From contig CACJRJ010000012.1 in NCBI GenBank assembly GCA_902595725.1, positions 1-39,734 of the forward strand: a stretch of 39,734 bases of DNA, read 5' to 3'. The DNA is from an uncultured Pelagibacteraceae bacterium (GTDB taxonomy: Bacteria > Pseudomonadota > Alphaproteobacteria > Pelagibacterales > Pelagibacteraceae). Under the pieces are notes generated by a model, which saw nothing but the letters and a program-made list of their open reading frames with translations, made no database searches and was not told where the DNA came from. Shown here in pieces: positions 8,648-17,471 of the stretch. Both the position numbers and the translations under genes were made by a program. How positions within the stretch are numbered: position 1 is the stretch's first letter; the number at the start of each line of letters is the position of its first letter.

Positions 8648-9606
8648 ATTTTATAATATTTCACAAACCATTTAACAGTCCTCTTTAATCCAATTTCTAT
8701 ATCTGTAAATTTAACTTTTCCTATTTTTTTTATAATTTTTTTATTAGAACCATGAGTTTTAATTACATCTGCTTTTTGCAATGATCTCTTAAACAATCTG
8801 GGATTTCTATTTGTTAATTTATTAATTTTATTTATAATTTTTGATAGATTTATTGGTTTATCTGAACAAATATTAAAAATTTGATTATTAATATTTTTTT
8901 TTGAAAATAAAAGTTTTGTAACAATTTTGCATGCATCTTTTATATATGTAAAATCTCTTGTATGATTTCCATAATTATTTAAATAGAATTTTTTTGATTT
9001 ATTATATGAGGAATTTAAGTACTTCATCATAAACATGTCGGGTCTACCCCATTCTCCATATACAGTAAAAAACCTTAAACCAATTAATGAAATTTTAAAT
9101 TGACTAGAAAAAACATGCGCCATTTCTTCATTAATTTTTTTAGATAGAGCATAAATATTTTTTGGTTTAATATTTTGTTTTTCGTTAAGTGGAAAACTAT
9201 TAGAATCTCCATAAACAGAACTGGATGAAGCGTAAAGTATTTTTTTTATATTATGTTTTTTTGCAAGGTTTAAAATATTATAAAAACCAAGAATATTGTT
9301 TTCAACAAACTCAGTAGGTTTTAATAAAGAATATCTAACACCTGCTTGAGCAGCAAGATTAATAATTACTGAAATTTTTCTGTTACCAAGAAAGTTATTT
9401 AATCGTTTTTTATTTGTGATATCAATTTTTTCAAATTTAAAATTTTTAAATTTTTTGAGCTCTTTAATTCTATCTAATTTCAAAGTTCTTGAATAATAAT
9501 TGTTTAAATTATCTACTCCTAAAACTTTTAATTTACTATTTTCAAGTAAATATTTAGATAAATTAAAACCGATAAAACCAGCTGCTCCTGTAATTAAAAT
9601 TTGCAT
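8644..9606 (-). CDS. NDP-hexuronate 4-epimerase (UDP-GlcA epimerase type)
   Basis: A 320-residue extended SDR. It has the NAD motif TGAAGFIG, the characteristic LAAQAGVRYSLLKP block and the YALSK catalytic pair, then GLRFFTVYGEWGRPDM. The QAGVRYSL and VYGxWGRPDM blocks are hallmarks of UDP-glucuronate 4-epimerases (LspL/Cap1J type), which make UDP-galacturonate. The family length is normal. Its start faces a UDP-sugar 6-dehydrogenase at 9659, a natural partner that would supply the uronic acid. If that dehydrogenase uses UDP-GlcNAc, this enzyme may act on the N-acetylated uronate. The epimerase family is firm and the substrate is inferred. Confidence 0.9.
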   Translation of the reverse strand: MQILITGAAGFIGFNLSKYLLENSKLKVLGVDNLNNYYSRTLKLDRIKELKKFKNFKFEKIDITNKKRLNNFLGNRKISVIINLAAQAGVRYSLLKPTEFVENNILGFYNILNLAKKHNIKKILYASSSSVYGDSNSFPLNEKQNIKPKNIYALSKKINEEMAHVFSSQFKISLIGLRFFTVYGEWGRPDMFMMKYLNSSYNKSKKFYLNNYGNHTRDFTYIKDACKIVTKLLFSKKNINNQIFNICSDKPINLSKIINKINKLTNRNPRLFKRSLQKADVIKTHGSNKKIIKKIGKVKFTDIEIGLKRTVKWFVKYYKI

Positions 9607-9658
9607 AAAGTAAATATTGATATATCAATTATTTAAAAAAAAAAGTATAGATATTTTA

Positions 9659-10864
9659 ATGCTAAAAATATGTGTCATGGGTCTAGGCTATGTTGGATTG
9701 CCTATATGCCTAGAATTATCAAAAAAGTACAGTACAACTGGATTTGATATCAATAAATTAAGAGTAAGCAATCTTAAAAAAAAAAAAGATTTTAACAACG
9801 AGTTTAAAAAACAAGACTTTTCAAATAAAAAGTTAATATTTACAGACAAAATTGAAGAAATTAAAAGCTGCAATTTTTATATAATTTGCGTTCCAACGCC
9901 AATAACAAAAACAAAAAAACCTAATCTCAAGTATGTAAAAAGATGTTTCGATATAATTTCAAATATTTTAAATAAAAATGATGTAATTGTTTTAGAATCT
10001 ACAGTATTTCCTGGAGTAACAAAAAATTATGCGAGAAAATTAGAAATTGATAATAAATTAATTAATAATGAAGATTTTTTTGTATGCTACAGCCCAGAGA
10101 GAATAAACCCTGGAGATAAAGAAAATACATTATCAAAAATAAATAAAATCTTAGCGTATGAAGGAAAAAATAAAAAAATTAAAAAAAAATTAAAAGACGT
10201 TTACTCTAAAATTTGTAGAAACCTTATATTTACTGATAAAATAAAAGAGGCTGAAACAGCTAAAGGTATTGAAAATATACAGAGAGATTTAAATATTGCT
10301 TTTTTTAATGAGATTTTACTAATCTGTAAAAAACTGAATATTGAATTCAATGAAGTAATAAGATTAGCAAAAACAAAATGGAATTTTATTGAATTTTCAC
10401 CTGGTCTAGTAGGTGGCCATTGTTTGCCAGTAGATCCATATTATTTAACTTATATAGCAAATAAAAAAAATTATAAATCTAAAGTAACACTTGCGGGGAG
10501 ATCAGTTAATGAATCTATGAAAAGCTATGCATTAAAAACGATATATAAGAGAATTAAAAATCTAAAGAAATCGAAAAAATCAAATATTAAAATATGTTTA
10601 TTTGGATTAACATATAAATATGGTGTATCAGATGTAAGAAATTCACAAAATATCGAAATATTTAATTTACTTAAACGTAAATACAAAAATACTTTAGCTT
10701 ATGATCCTTTTCTAAAAAGAAATAATTTTAACTGGACAAAAAATAAATTAAATAGATATGATCTGTATGTATTTTTATCAAAAGGAAAAATATTTAGTAA
10801 AATTTATTCAAATTTAAAAAATAAAAATAAAATTGTAGATCCCTTTTTTTATTACACTAATTAG
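9659..10864 (+). CDS. UDP-N-acetylhexosamine/UDP-glucose 6-dehydrogenase (TviB-like)
   Basis: A 401-residue nucleotide-sugar dehydrogenase that oxidises the C6 alcohol of a UDP-hexose to a uronate with two NAD. I start it at the ATG at 9659, which places the NAD-binding GLGYVGLP at the usual N-terminal distance; an in-frame TTG at 9617 would add 14 residues not typical of the family. The catalytic cysteine is Cys255 in PGLVGGHCLPVDPYYL. CVPTPI, ESTVFPG and SPERINPGD are also present. The TKKPNL stretch and overall form resemble TviB/WbpA, which use UDP-GlcNAc, more than Ugd. It is divergent from the uronate epimerase 52 bases away, and overlaps the convergent GT4 at its 3' end. Confidence 0.9.
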   Translation: MLKICVMGLGYVGLPICLELSKKYSTTGFDINKLRVSNLKKKKDFNNEFKKQDFSNKKLIFTDKIEEIKSCNFYIICVPTPITKTKKPNLKYVKRCFDIISNILNKNDVIVLESTVFPGVTKNYARKLEIDNKLINNEDFFVCYSPERINPGDKENTLSKINKILAYEGKNKKIKKKLKDVYSKICRNLIFTDKIKEAETAKGIENIQRDLNIAFFNEILLICKKLNIEFNEVIRLAKTKWNFIEFSPGLVGGHCLPVDPYYLTYIANKKNYKSKVTLAGRSVNESMKSYALKTIYKRIKNLKKSKKSNIKICLFGLTYKYGVSDVRNSQNIEIFNLLKRKYKNTLAYDPFLKRNNFNWTKNKLNRYDLYVFLSKGKIFSKIYSNLKNKNKIVDPFFYYTN

Positions 10865-11999
10865 TAAGTATATTTTGTAAATTTTTAAAATGATTATATA
10901 AAGTAAATTTTCTAGAATATTTTTTTAGATTAATTATTTTTTTATTTAACTCTTTGCTGCTTAAATTAGTAAATTCAATATATTTTTTTGCTAGATCTTC
11001 ATAATCATTATTTTTAAACAAAATGCCTCTTTCTGAGTTATTTAAAATTTCAGATGGTCCTGTTTTTGAGTCAGCGGCTAGAACAAATTTATTTAAAAAA
11101 CCAGCTTCGATTATCACAAAACCTGGATCCTCATATAAAGATGAGGAGATTAAACATTTGGCATTATTTATATAATTAAATACATTTTTTTGATAACCTA
11201 ATAAATATACTTTTTTTCCCAAATTTAATTTAAAGATAAGTTCATTTAATTTTTGCATTTCTTCGCCTTCTCCCAAAATTAAAAGCTTTGTCTTGTTATC
11301 TTTTCTTATAATCTGGTTAAACGCTTTAATTAAAATTTCAAAATTTTTTTGTTTAGTCAATCTTCCAACGCCAATTAAATAATTATTATCTCTGAATTTT
11401 ATATCTATGGGTTCTCTTTTTTTTTTAACAATATCTTTGGCTGAAATGATTGGATCATGTAAAATAATTATTTTTTTTTGGGGAAAGACTCTCAAATTAA
11501 CAAGTTTATTATAAGTCGTAATCGTTGGACAAGTTACTTTATGTACATTTTGAGAACACATAGACCACACAAATTTTCTAATAAAATTTAGTTTTGGAGT
11601 GCCTGAAATTCTAATAATTAATTTTGATCTTAGGTTAAATAAAGTAAAAATTAATAGTGGTAGAGAAATTACTAGATGAGCAATAAAAAATTCAGGTTTT
11701 TCTTTTTCGATTAGTTTCTTTAACTTTATAAAATTTAATAAAAAAATCAGAGTTTGTGAAATTCTACTTTTTAAATATCCTCCTTTTGGTAGATTTTTGA
11801 AGTAATTTTTATTATATAGTTTGATTATATTTATATTAGATGCTTTGTTTTTTTTTAGATCCCATTCCCCAGTAGCATCTATAATGTAAGGTTTGAATTT
11901 TTTATATTTGTCATAAGTCAAAATTGAATTTATAGATTTTACAACTGCATCTACTGTTGCAATATTAGATAAAAAAGGTGACCAATAAAAAATTTTCAT
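10857..11999 (-). CDS. Family 4 glycosyltransferase
   Basis: A 380-residue GT4 enzyme. The C-terminal half is typical: GVGRLTKQKNFEILI, ILGEGEEMQKL and the donor-site ExxxxxxxE in YEDPGFVIIEAGF, followed by SKTGPSEIL. The N-terminal half is less typical; it begins MKIFYWSPFLSNIATVDAV, without the usual double glycine. It probably builds the repeat unit on the cytoplasmic side. It is preceded by an SDR epimerase gene 24 bases upstream, and overlaps the convergent dehydrogenase gene by eight bases. Sugar specificity cannot be read from sequence. Confidence 0.88.
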   Translation of the reverse strand: MKIFYWSPFLSNIATVDAVVKSINSILTYDKYKKFKPYIIDATGEWDLKKNKASNINIIKLYNKNYFKNLPKGGYLKSRISQTLIFLLNFIKLKKLIEKEKPEFFIAHLVISLPLLIFTLFNLRSKLIIRISGTPKLNFIRKFVWSMCSQNVHKVTCPTITTYNKLVNLRVFPQKKIIILHDPIISAKDIVKKKREPIDIKFRDNNYLIGVGRLTKQKNFEILIKAFNQIIRKDNKTKLLILGEGEEMQKLNELIFKLNLGKKVYLLGYQKNVFNYINNAKCLISSSLYEDPGFVIIEAGFLNKFVLAADSKTGPSEILNNSERGILFKNNDYEDLAKKYIEFTNLSSKELNKKIINLKKYSRKFTLYNHFKNLQNILTN

Positions 12000-12023
12000 T
12001 AATACTTTAAAGACTAGATAAAA

Positions 12024-12905
12024 TTATTCTTTATAATAATCTTTCATCATTTCATAAGTTTTTTTTAAACCACTTGTAATATCATGTTTGGGTATCCACC
12101 CAGTTAGTTCAGTTATTTTTGAAATATCTGTCACAAATTCCATAGGACCTGTAACAACTTTATTTTCAGAAATTATTTTTTTTCCTGATAATCTCTCAAT
12201 TATTTCACAAATCTCTTTGAGAGAAGACATTTTTCCAGTACCTAAGTTTATAATGCCTTCAAATTTACTTTCTATTAATTTTAAAACAGCATCCGCGGCA
12301 TCTTCTGTAAATATAAAGTCTCTCTTAGGTTGATCGTTCCAGATAGAAATTTTTTGTTTTTCAAATAAATCTTGCATTATTGTTGGAATTAAATCTGGTC
12401 TTCTAAGTCTTGTTGCACCATATATATTGCTTAACCTTACTATAATTGAAGGAACAGTTTTAGAAAAATACTTTACAATTTGTTCGGATAAATATTTGCT
12501 AAATACATATTTGTTTATAAATGGATTTATTTCTTGGTTCTCGCCAACAGGAAGTTTAAATTTTGTTTGATCGTAAAGCAAGATAGTAGTGAAACACATA
12601 AACTTTTTGATTTTTCTTTTTTCAAAATAAGAAAGGGCAGTGTTAAGTGGATATACATTAAGATCAATTCCCATATTATTTTTTAGATTAATTTCATGAT
12701 GATTAGAGCTTCCAATTAAAAAAATTACTTTGTCAAATTCCAAATCGTCTAAAATATTTATTTGATTTAAGTCATCTAACTGAATATGTTTATTTTTACA
12801 TTCTATAGGTGGTTTTGTTCTACCTACTGAAATTATATCAGGATTTTTAGATAAAATTACGGGTCCAAAAAAACCACTACCACCAAATAGTAATGTTTTC
12901 TTCAT
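12024..12905 (-). CDS. NAD-dependent sugar epimerase/dehydratase (extended SDR)
   Basis: A 293-residue extended SDR. The N-terminal nucleotide motif is FGGSGFFG, and the YxxxK catalytic pair lies in NKYVFSKYLSEQ. The NIYGATRLRRPDLIP and RDFIFTEDAADAVLKLI blocks are normal C-terminal elements of sugar epimerases and reductases. The usual small residue before the Tyr is in CFTTILLYD. It overlaps the upstream Fcl-like gene by four bases, so the two are likely co-translated. It may reduce or epimerise an NDP-4-keto-deoxysugar, but no specific subfamily is recognised. Confidence 0.83.
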   Translation of the reverse strand: MKKTLLFGGSGFFGPVILSKNPDIISVGRTKPPIECKNKHIQLDDLNQINILDDLEFDKVIFLIGSSNHHEINLKNNMGIDLNVYPLNTALSYFEKRKIKKFMCFTTILLYDQTKFKLPVGENQEINPFINKYVFSKYLSEQIVKYFSKTVPSIIVRLSNIYGATRLRRPDLIPTIMQDLFEKQKISIWNDQPKRDFIFTEDAADAVLKLIESKFEGIINLGTGKMSSLKEICEIIERLSGKKIISENKVVTGPMEFVTDISKITELTGWIPKHDITSGLKKTYEMMKDYYKE

Positions 12906-13813
12906 TTTAAAATAAACCTTTTCTTATAAATTTCTCCTATTCCTTTTTCTAATTTAATTGGTTTAAAATCTGGAAAGTATTTTTTCAATCTTGAAGTTTG
13001 AATATCTTTTCTCATTTGACCATTGGGTTTGCTAGTATCATAATTAATTGCTATATTTTCACAATTACAAGCCCTTAATGCTAGTTTAGCAATTGTATCT
13101 ATCGTATAATTTTCTTCAGTAGCAATATTCATATTATAAAACCTATCCTTTAAAATCATTTCTTTTATTATTATAGCTAAATCTTTTGCATGCATAAATT
13201 GTCTATATGGCGTGCCATCCCCAAATAAGGTTATAGAATTTTTTTTATTTTTTTTCGCTTCGCTAATTTTTTCAATTAATGCGCCGACAAAGTGACCTTT
13301 TATTGGATCAAATTTGTCAAATTCTCCATATAAATTACAAGGTATTAGATAATTATATTTTGTTTTATACTTCTTGTTATACATGTCTATTTGAATTGCT
13401 AAACATCTTTTTGCATAAGAATATGAAAATAAATCCTCATGAGGAGATCCTTCAAAAAGTTTATCCTCTTCAATTGGAAATTTTGAAATATTATCTGGAT
13501 AAATACACGAACTTAACATGCCTGTAAATCTACCAACATTATTTTTAAAACTTTCCCTTAAAACAAGAGTATTCATTATTATATTTTCTTCAAAGTATCT
13601 AACTGGCTCTTCAATATTATGATGTATGCCTCCGACTAAAGCTGCAAGATGAATTACTACATCAGGTTTTAAATCGATAAACATCTTTCTAACTTCATTT
13701 TCTTTTAAAAGATTATAGTCTTTTGAGCTAACATAAGACGCCGATGGCAAAATATCTTTGAGGTAAGTACCAATTAATCCACTGCCACCTGTAACTAAAA
13801 TTTTTTTATCCAT
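12902..13813 (-). CDS. Second GDP-L-fucose synthase-like enzyme
   Basis: A 303-residue extended SDR of the Fcl type. It has GGSGLIG at the N-terminus, Ser-Ser-Cys at 101-103 in SSCIYP, Tyr131-x3-Lys135 in YSYAK, and the later catalytic His in KGHFVGALI. All residues needed for 3,5-epimerisation and reduction of GDP-4-keto-6-deoxymannose appear to be present. It differs from the copy at 2590-3561 over most of its length, so it is not a recent duplicate. It lies between a methyltransferase and an SDR epimerase and close to the Gmd-like gene. It could make GDP-fucose while the other copy reduces a C-methylated sugar, or the reverse. Confidence 0.85.
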   Translation of the reverse strand: MDKKILVTGGSGLIGTYLKDILPSASYVSSKDYNLLKENEVRKMFIDLKPDVVIHLAALVGGIHHNIEEPVRYFEENIIMNTLVLRESFKNNVGRFTGMLSSCIYPDNISKFPIEEDKLFEGSPHEDLFSYSYAKRCLAIQIDMYNKKYKTKYNYLIPCNLYGEFDKFDPIKGHFVGALIEKISEAKKNKKNSITLFGDGTPYRQFMHAKDLAIIIKEMILKDRFYNMNIATEENYTIDTIAKLALRACNCENIAINYDTSKPNGQMRKDIQTSRLKKYFPDFKPIKLEKGIGEIYKKRFILK

Positions 13814-13815
13814 AA

Positions 13816-14463
13816 TTATTTTTTTACTGCTGAAAAAACATATCCAATTGGATATATAGTTTTAGGATTTGTTTTCATAAAAATACTCAAAATTTTATCA
13901 GAAATTACTGCAAGAAATAAGAGTATTTGATAGAGTATAGGTATAAATTTTAAATACCCTCTTAATAATGAAAAACTTGCCAGAAAAGGGCCTATGCCTA
14001 ACTCATATATTTCTATTCGTTTAAATTTTTTTTCTTTCAAAATTTTTTTTAGATATTCCTTTGTGTATCGATTATAGTCTTTTGGCGCCCCGTGTATTCT
14101 ATAAATAAAGGGAGTTGATCCTAAAATTCTTCCACTTTTTTTTAATAATTGATATAAATTTTTCAAAGGAATATCTAAATCAGATAGATGTTCCAAAACA
14201 TTAAAAATTACTACATTGTCATATTTCTTTTTATGTTTTATTTTTTTTTCTAAATTTAAAATCAAAAAATTATTTTTTTTCTTAACAATGTTTGAATAAG
14301 TTGTTTTATATTTTTTTGAATTATATTTTAGAAAATTTCTATTCAGTTTTTCGTTAGCTCCAAATTCAATACAATCTCCTTTAAAACTAAATTTTCTAAA
14401 TTCATCTATTTGCAGGCATCTTAAAATACTATTATTTGAAAATAATAAATTAAAATAGTTCAT
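13816..14463 (-). CDS. Class I SAM-dependent methyltransferase, membrane-associated
   Basis: A 215-residue protein with a short methyltransferase core. KGDCIEFGANE stands in for the SAM-binding loop, VVIFNVLEHLSDLD is a typical motif-II/III block of the Methyltransf_11 group, and GRILGSTPFIYRIHG follows. The C-terminal region has hydrophobic stretches (GPFLASFSLLRGYL and ILLFLAVISDKIL) that could hold it at the inner membrane. It may methylate a sugar hydroxyl or carboxyl of a lipid-linked glycan. It overlaps the upstream Gmd-like gene by 14 bases and is two bases from the next gene. The acceptor is unknown. Confidence 0.8.
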   Translation of the reverse strand: MNYFNLLFSNNSILRCLQIDEFRKFSFKGDCIEFGANEKLNRNFLKYNSKKYKTTYSNIVKKKNNFLILNLEKKIKHKKKYDNVVIFNVLEHLSDLDIPLKNLYQLLKKSGRILGSTPFIYRIHGAPKDYNRYTKEYLKKILKEKKFKRIEIYELGIGPFLASFSLLRGYLKFIPILYQILLFLAVISDKILSIFMKTNPKTIYPIGYVFSAVKK

Positions 14464-15409
14464 TATTTACCATTTTAGAGATTATTTGTTTAAAAGATAT
14501 TTTAGGATTCCAGTTAATTTTTTTTTTTGTTTGTTTTATATCAGCTTTATAGCCTCTTATATCAAGTTTTCTTTTAAATTTTTTTACATTAGTTATAAGA
14601 TTTTTTTTACTAATTTTTTGAATTTTAAAAACTTCATTTACAAATTGTTTGATAGTATAAATTTTACCAGTTCCAATAATTAAATCTTCTGGTTTATTTT
14701 TTTGAAGCATTAACCAAAAAGCTTTGACATATTCTGGAGCCCATCCCCAGTCTCTATAAATATTTATATTGCCTAAATATAGTTTTATTTTTTTATTTTT
14801 TTTTATTTTTTTTGACATATTAATTATTTTTTTTGTTACAAACTCATTTGATCTTAAACTTGATTCATGATTAAATAAAACACCAGTACAACAAAACATG
14901 TCATGCTTCTGTCTAAAAATTTTGACAAACCAATAAGCAGCGGCTTTTGAGACGCCATATGGACTCTGAGGATCAATTTTAGAATTTAAATTGTACTTAT
15001 TGCTCTTATTATCTCCATAAAATTGACCAGAGCCAGCATTGAATAGCCTAGCTTTATATTTTTTTCTTTTTAAAGTCTGTAAAATATTTAAAACACCCTC
15101 TGCATTACTCTTAAGTGAAGTTTCTGGAGATAAAAAAGATTTTACTACAGAAGAGTCTCCAGCTAAATAATAAACTTCATTTATTTTTGAGTTTAAGACA
15201 TATTCGCAAAATTTTATATTTGTGGCTTCACCTTTTAATAAAACAATTTTTTTTATTATTTTTAATTTTTTTAATCTATATAGATTTTTTTTAGATTTAT
15301 TTCTTGTTGTACCTATTACCTTGTATCCTTTTTGTAATAAAAAATGAGATAAGTATGCCCCATCTTGTCCACTAACCCCAAAAATAATTGCTGTTTTTTT
15401 ACTTTTCAT
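14450..15409 (-). CDS. GDP-mannose 4,6-dehydratase-like enzyme, divergent active site
   Basis: A 319-residue extended SDR whose overall pattern is that of GDP-mannose 4,6-dehydratase: GVSGQDGAYL at the N-terminus, SPYGVSKAAAYW with Tyr151/Lys155, the NHES block, and GNINIYRDWGWAPEYV. Gmd makes GDP-4-keto-6-deoxymannose, the precursor for Fcl. Key places differ, however. The dehydratase Thr-x-Glu is replaced by Ser127-Gly-Gln129 in AGSGQFYG, the QSHV block is DSSV, and HESPRRG is HESSLRS. The codon for Gln129 is CAA. It may be a divergent dehydratase or a reductase/epimerase of the same fold. It is the only Gmd-like gene in the window and probably the first gene of its block. Confidence 0.8.
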   Translation of the reverse strand: MKSKKTAIIFGVSGQDGAYLSHFLLQKGYKVIGTTRNKSKKNLYRLKKLKIIKKIVLLKGEATNIKFCEYVLNSKINEVYYLAGDSSVVKSFLSPETSLKSNAEGVLNILQTLKRKKYKARLFNAGSGQFYGDNKSNKYNLNSKIDPQSPYGVSKAAAYWFVKIFRQKHDMFCCTGVLFNHESSLRSNEFVTKKIINMSKKIKKNKKIKLYLGNINIYRDWGWAPEYVKAFWLMLQKNKPEDLIIGTGKIYTIKQFVNEVFKIQKISKKNLITNVKKFKRKLDIRGYKADIKQTKKKINWNPKISFKQIISKMVNNELF

Positions 15410-15490
15410 TTATTTTTTGACAAATTTTTTTTTATTACTTATTAAACAAATAAATACACTAAAATTTTTATGTCCAAAACACTAATATTA

Positions 15491-15518
15491 ACACGTCTAT
15501 GACAATAATAGGACATGT
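15491..15518. other. Imperfect inverted repeat between gene 15540-16757 and the Gmd-like gene
   Basis: The arms ACACGTCTAT and ATAGGACATGT can pair with one mismatch and one bulge around a 7-base loop. The repeat lies in the 130-base gap upstream of the Gmd-like start, downstream of the membrane-protein stop. No T-run follows it directly on the minus strand, so it is not a clear intrinsic terminator. It may be an operator or a weak transcript end. Confidence 0.3.
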
Positions 15519-15539
15519 ATAGCAAAATTATTCTATAAA

Positions 15540-16757
15540 TTAAAAATTATTATTTATACTTTTAATTAAGTTATATGGAACTCTATATCCAGGTATAGAT
15601 GCAATATCCCCTTTAAATAATGTTTTTGGGTTCCAGCCAAAACAAAAAATTATAAATACAAATACTAAGATTACTTTATTTTTAATATAAAATATTTTTT
15701 TAAATTTTTCAGATACATGAATATTTAAATTATAATTTCCTTTTTTTAATAAAAAATATAAAGAGCAAAAAATAAAAAAATAATGAATATTTACCCATCT
15801 GCCCCAATCTAAACCCATCGCATACAAGATTGGCATAAAGATACTACAAATAATTATGTAATAAAATATAGAAATATTATTCAAAATATTTATTTTAAAA
15901 ATAATTTTTTTTTTTAGATTTCTGGCTAAATATATTATTGGAAAAAATCCTATTAAATAAATAAGTAAATATCTAAAGATATGTTGAGGCTTGATATCTC
16001 TAAATAAACTGTCAAAATTTTCTTTAATTGACGTATCTAGATAAAGTAACGACATATAACACCTCTCATTAAATATTTCCTTTAGTTTTGTACACATCAA
16101 TGTTTCATTTTGCACATCATATTGGTTAATTAGTAAAAAATATATGACAATCAGAGAGCTGCTAAAAATAGATAAAATGCTAAATATTAAACTTCTTAAA
16201 TTTTTATAGTTCATACTATTTATTAATATAAAAATATAGAAGGGTAAGAAAAATATAATAGGTTCCCATATTAATAATAAAATTGGAATAGATATAAACA
16301 AGTAAACATTTAAATATTTTTTTAAATTTTCATTTAGTGATAAAAATAAAAAAAATAAAAAATTAATAAATATTAATATTTCTTTTCTAACTAAAATCTC
16401 GAGCTCAGCAACATGATAAGTCATAAATAATGGACAAAATAAACATAAATACAAAAGTAAATTAGCTTTCATATTCCTAAAAAAATAATAAATTAAAATT
16501 AAAAAAATAAGATAAAAAAAGCTTTGAAAAATAAATATTACAAATCTTATTGATATATCAAAATAAATTGCTATTTGTGCAAAAAAATATCCTGAAAAAC
16601 CCCTTCTTGTAAAACCACCATAATAATTCACTAACCATTCTGAAATAGTGGAATCTAAGCCACCTGTATGTTTAATAAATAAATAATATATTGCTGTAAA
16701 ATATAAAAATAATAAATATATTAAAAAAATATTTTTAAATTTTTTTATTTGGAACAT
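15540..16757 (-). CDS. Polytopic membrane protein with YGGFTRRG motif, possible GT-C/polymerase
   Basis: A 405-residue protein with about ten transmembrane stretches spread along its length. Residues 46-53 form the motif Tyr-Gly-Gly-Phe-Thr-Arg-Arg-Gly in the first loop, a motif I associate with EpsG-like or GT-C-like surface polysaccharide proteins. No soluble catalytic domain is evident. It may be a periplasmic glycosyltransferase or a polysaccharide polymerase. Its start codon is only three bases from the divergent start of a DPM1-like GT2 at 16761, which could supply a lipid-linked donor. The specific function is not recognised. Confidence 0.65.
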   Translation of the reverse strand: MFQIKKFKNIFLIYLLFLYFTAIYYLFIKHTGGLDSTISEWLVNYYGGFTRRGFSGYFFAQIAIYFDISIRFVIFIFQSFFYLIFLILIYYFFRNMKANLLLYLCLFCPLFMTYHVAELEILVRKEILIFINFLFFLFLSLNENLKKYLNVYLFISIPILLLIWEPIIFFLPFYIFILINSMNYKNLRSLIFSILSIFSSSLIVIYFLLINQYDVQNETLMCTKLKEIFNERCYMSLLYLDTSIKENFDSLFRDIKPQHIFRYLLIYLIGFFPIIYLARNLKKKIIFKINILNNISIFYYIIICSIFMPILYAMGLDWGRWVNIHYFFIFCSLYFLLKKGNYNLNIHVSEKFKKIFYIKNKVILVFVFIIFCFGWNPKTLFKGDIASIPGYRVPYNLIKSINNNF

Positions 16758-16760
16758 TTT

Positions 16761-17471
16761 ATGGAATTAAATGAAACATTAATTTTTACAGCCACATACA
16801 ATGAGGCCGAAAATATTTCAAAATTATTAGATAACATACTATCTCAAAAACTTGATGCAGATATTTATATAATTGATGACAATAGTCCAGATAAAACTTC
16901 TGAAATAATAAAAAGTTATTGTAACAAATATCCTAATATATCATTAAAAACTAGAAATGGAAAACTTGGTTTAGATACAGCTCACAAAGAAGCATATTTA
17001 TTTGCCAAAAATAAAAAATATAAAAAATTTATATCTATGGATGCCGATTTATCTCACGATCCCAAGGAACTAAGTAAATTTATTTTATTATTGGACAAGT
17101 ATCCATTCGTTATAGGTTCTAGATATATTTCCGGTGGAAAGAATAAAATGACTTTTTTTCGATTATTTCTAAGCTATTTTGGAAATCAGTTGATAAAAAG
17201 AGTTTTAAAACTTCCCAACACAGAATTTACAACAGCTTACAGAGGTTTTAATATTGAAAAACTAGGAGAATTTGACTTAAACGTAGTTTCTTCCAAAGGG
17301 TATAGTTTTTTTATGGAAACAATTTTTAGAATTAATAAGTTGGGTTTTCAAATTAAAGAAATCCCAATAATATTTGAGAATAGAGCCAAAGGTAAATCTA
17401 AAATACCAAAAATTGAGACATTAAGGACGTTAAAAAATGTATTTTTGTTATCAATAAATAAAATAAATTAA
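16761..17471 (+). CDS. Polyprenyl-phosphate sugar synthase-like GT2 (DPM1 family)
   Basis: A 236-residue GT2 of the DPM1 group. I use the ATG at 16761, which gives MELNETLIFTATYNEAENI; an in-frame TTG at 16749 would run into the divergent gene. Motifs are IIDDNSPDKT, GLDTAHKEA and the metal motif in SMDADLSHDP, then SRYISGG and a YRGF block. It lacks C-terminal transmembrane segments, as in soluble DPM1 enzymes. It is expected to load a sugar onto undecaprenyl phosphate. It lies between two GT-C-like membrane genes, one divergent and one convergent with a four-base overlap. The sugar is unknown. Confidence 0.9.
   Translation: MELNETLIFTATYNEAENISKLLDNILSQKLDADIYIIDDNSPDKTSEIIKSYCNKYPNISLKTRNGKLGLDTAHKEAYLFAKNKKYKKFISMDADLSHDPKELSKFILLLDKYPFVIGSRYISGGKNKMTFFRLFLSYFGNQLIKRVLKLPNTEFTTAYRGFNIEKLGEFDLNVVSSKGYSFFMETIFRINKLGFQIKEIPIIFENRAKGKSKIPKIETLRTLKNVFLLSINKIN

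Noticed and set aside
9617-9658. TTG start extending the UDP-sugar dehydrogenase by 14 residues
   Set aside because: The ATG at 9659 puts the NAD-binding motif at the usual distance from the N-terminus.
15491-15518. Intrinsic terminator
   Set aside because: The inverted repeat has a mismatch and bulge and no T-run follows it; it is listed only as an inverted repeat.
16749-16760. TTG start for the DPM1-like GT2
   Set aside because: It would overlap the divergent gene, and the ATG at 16761 gives a normal family N-terminus.
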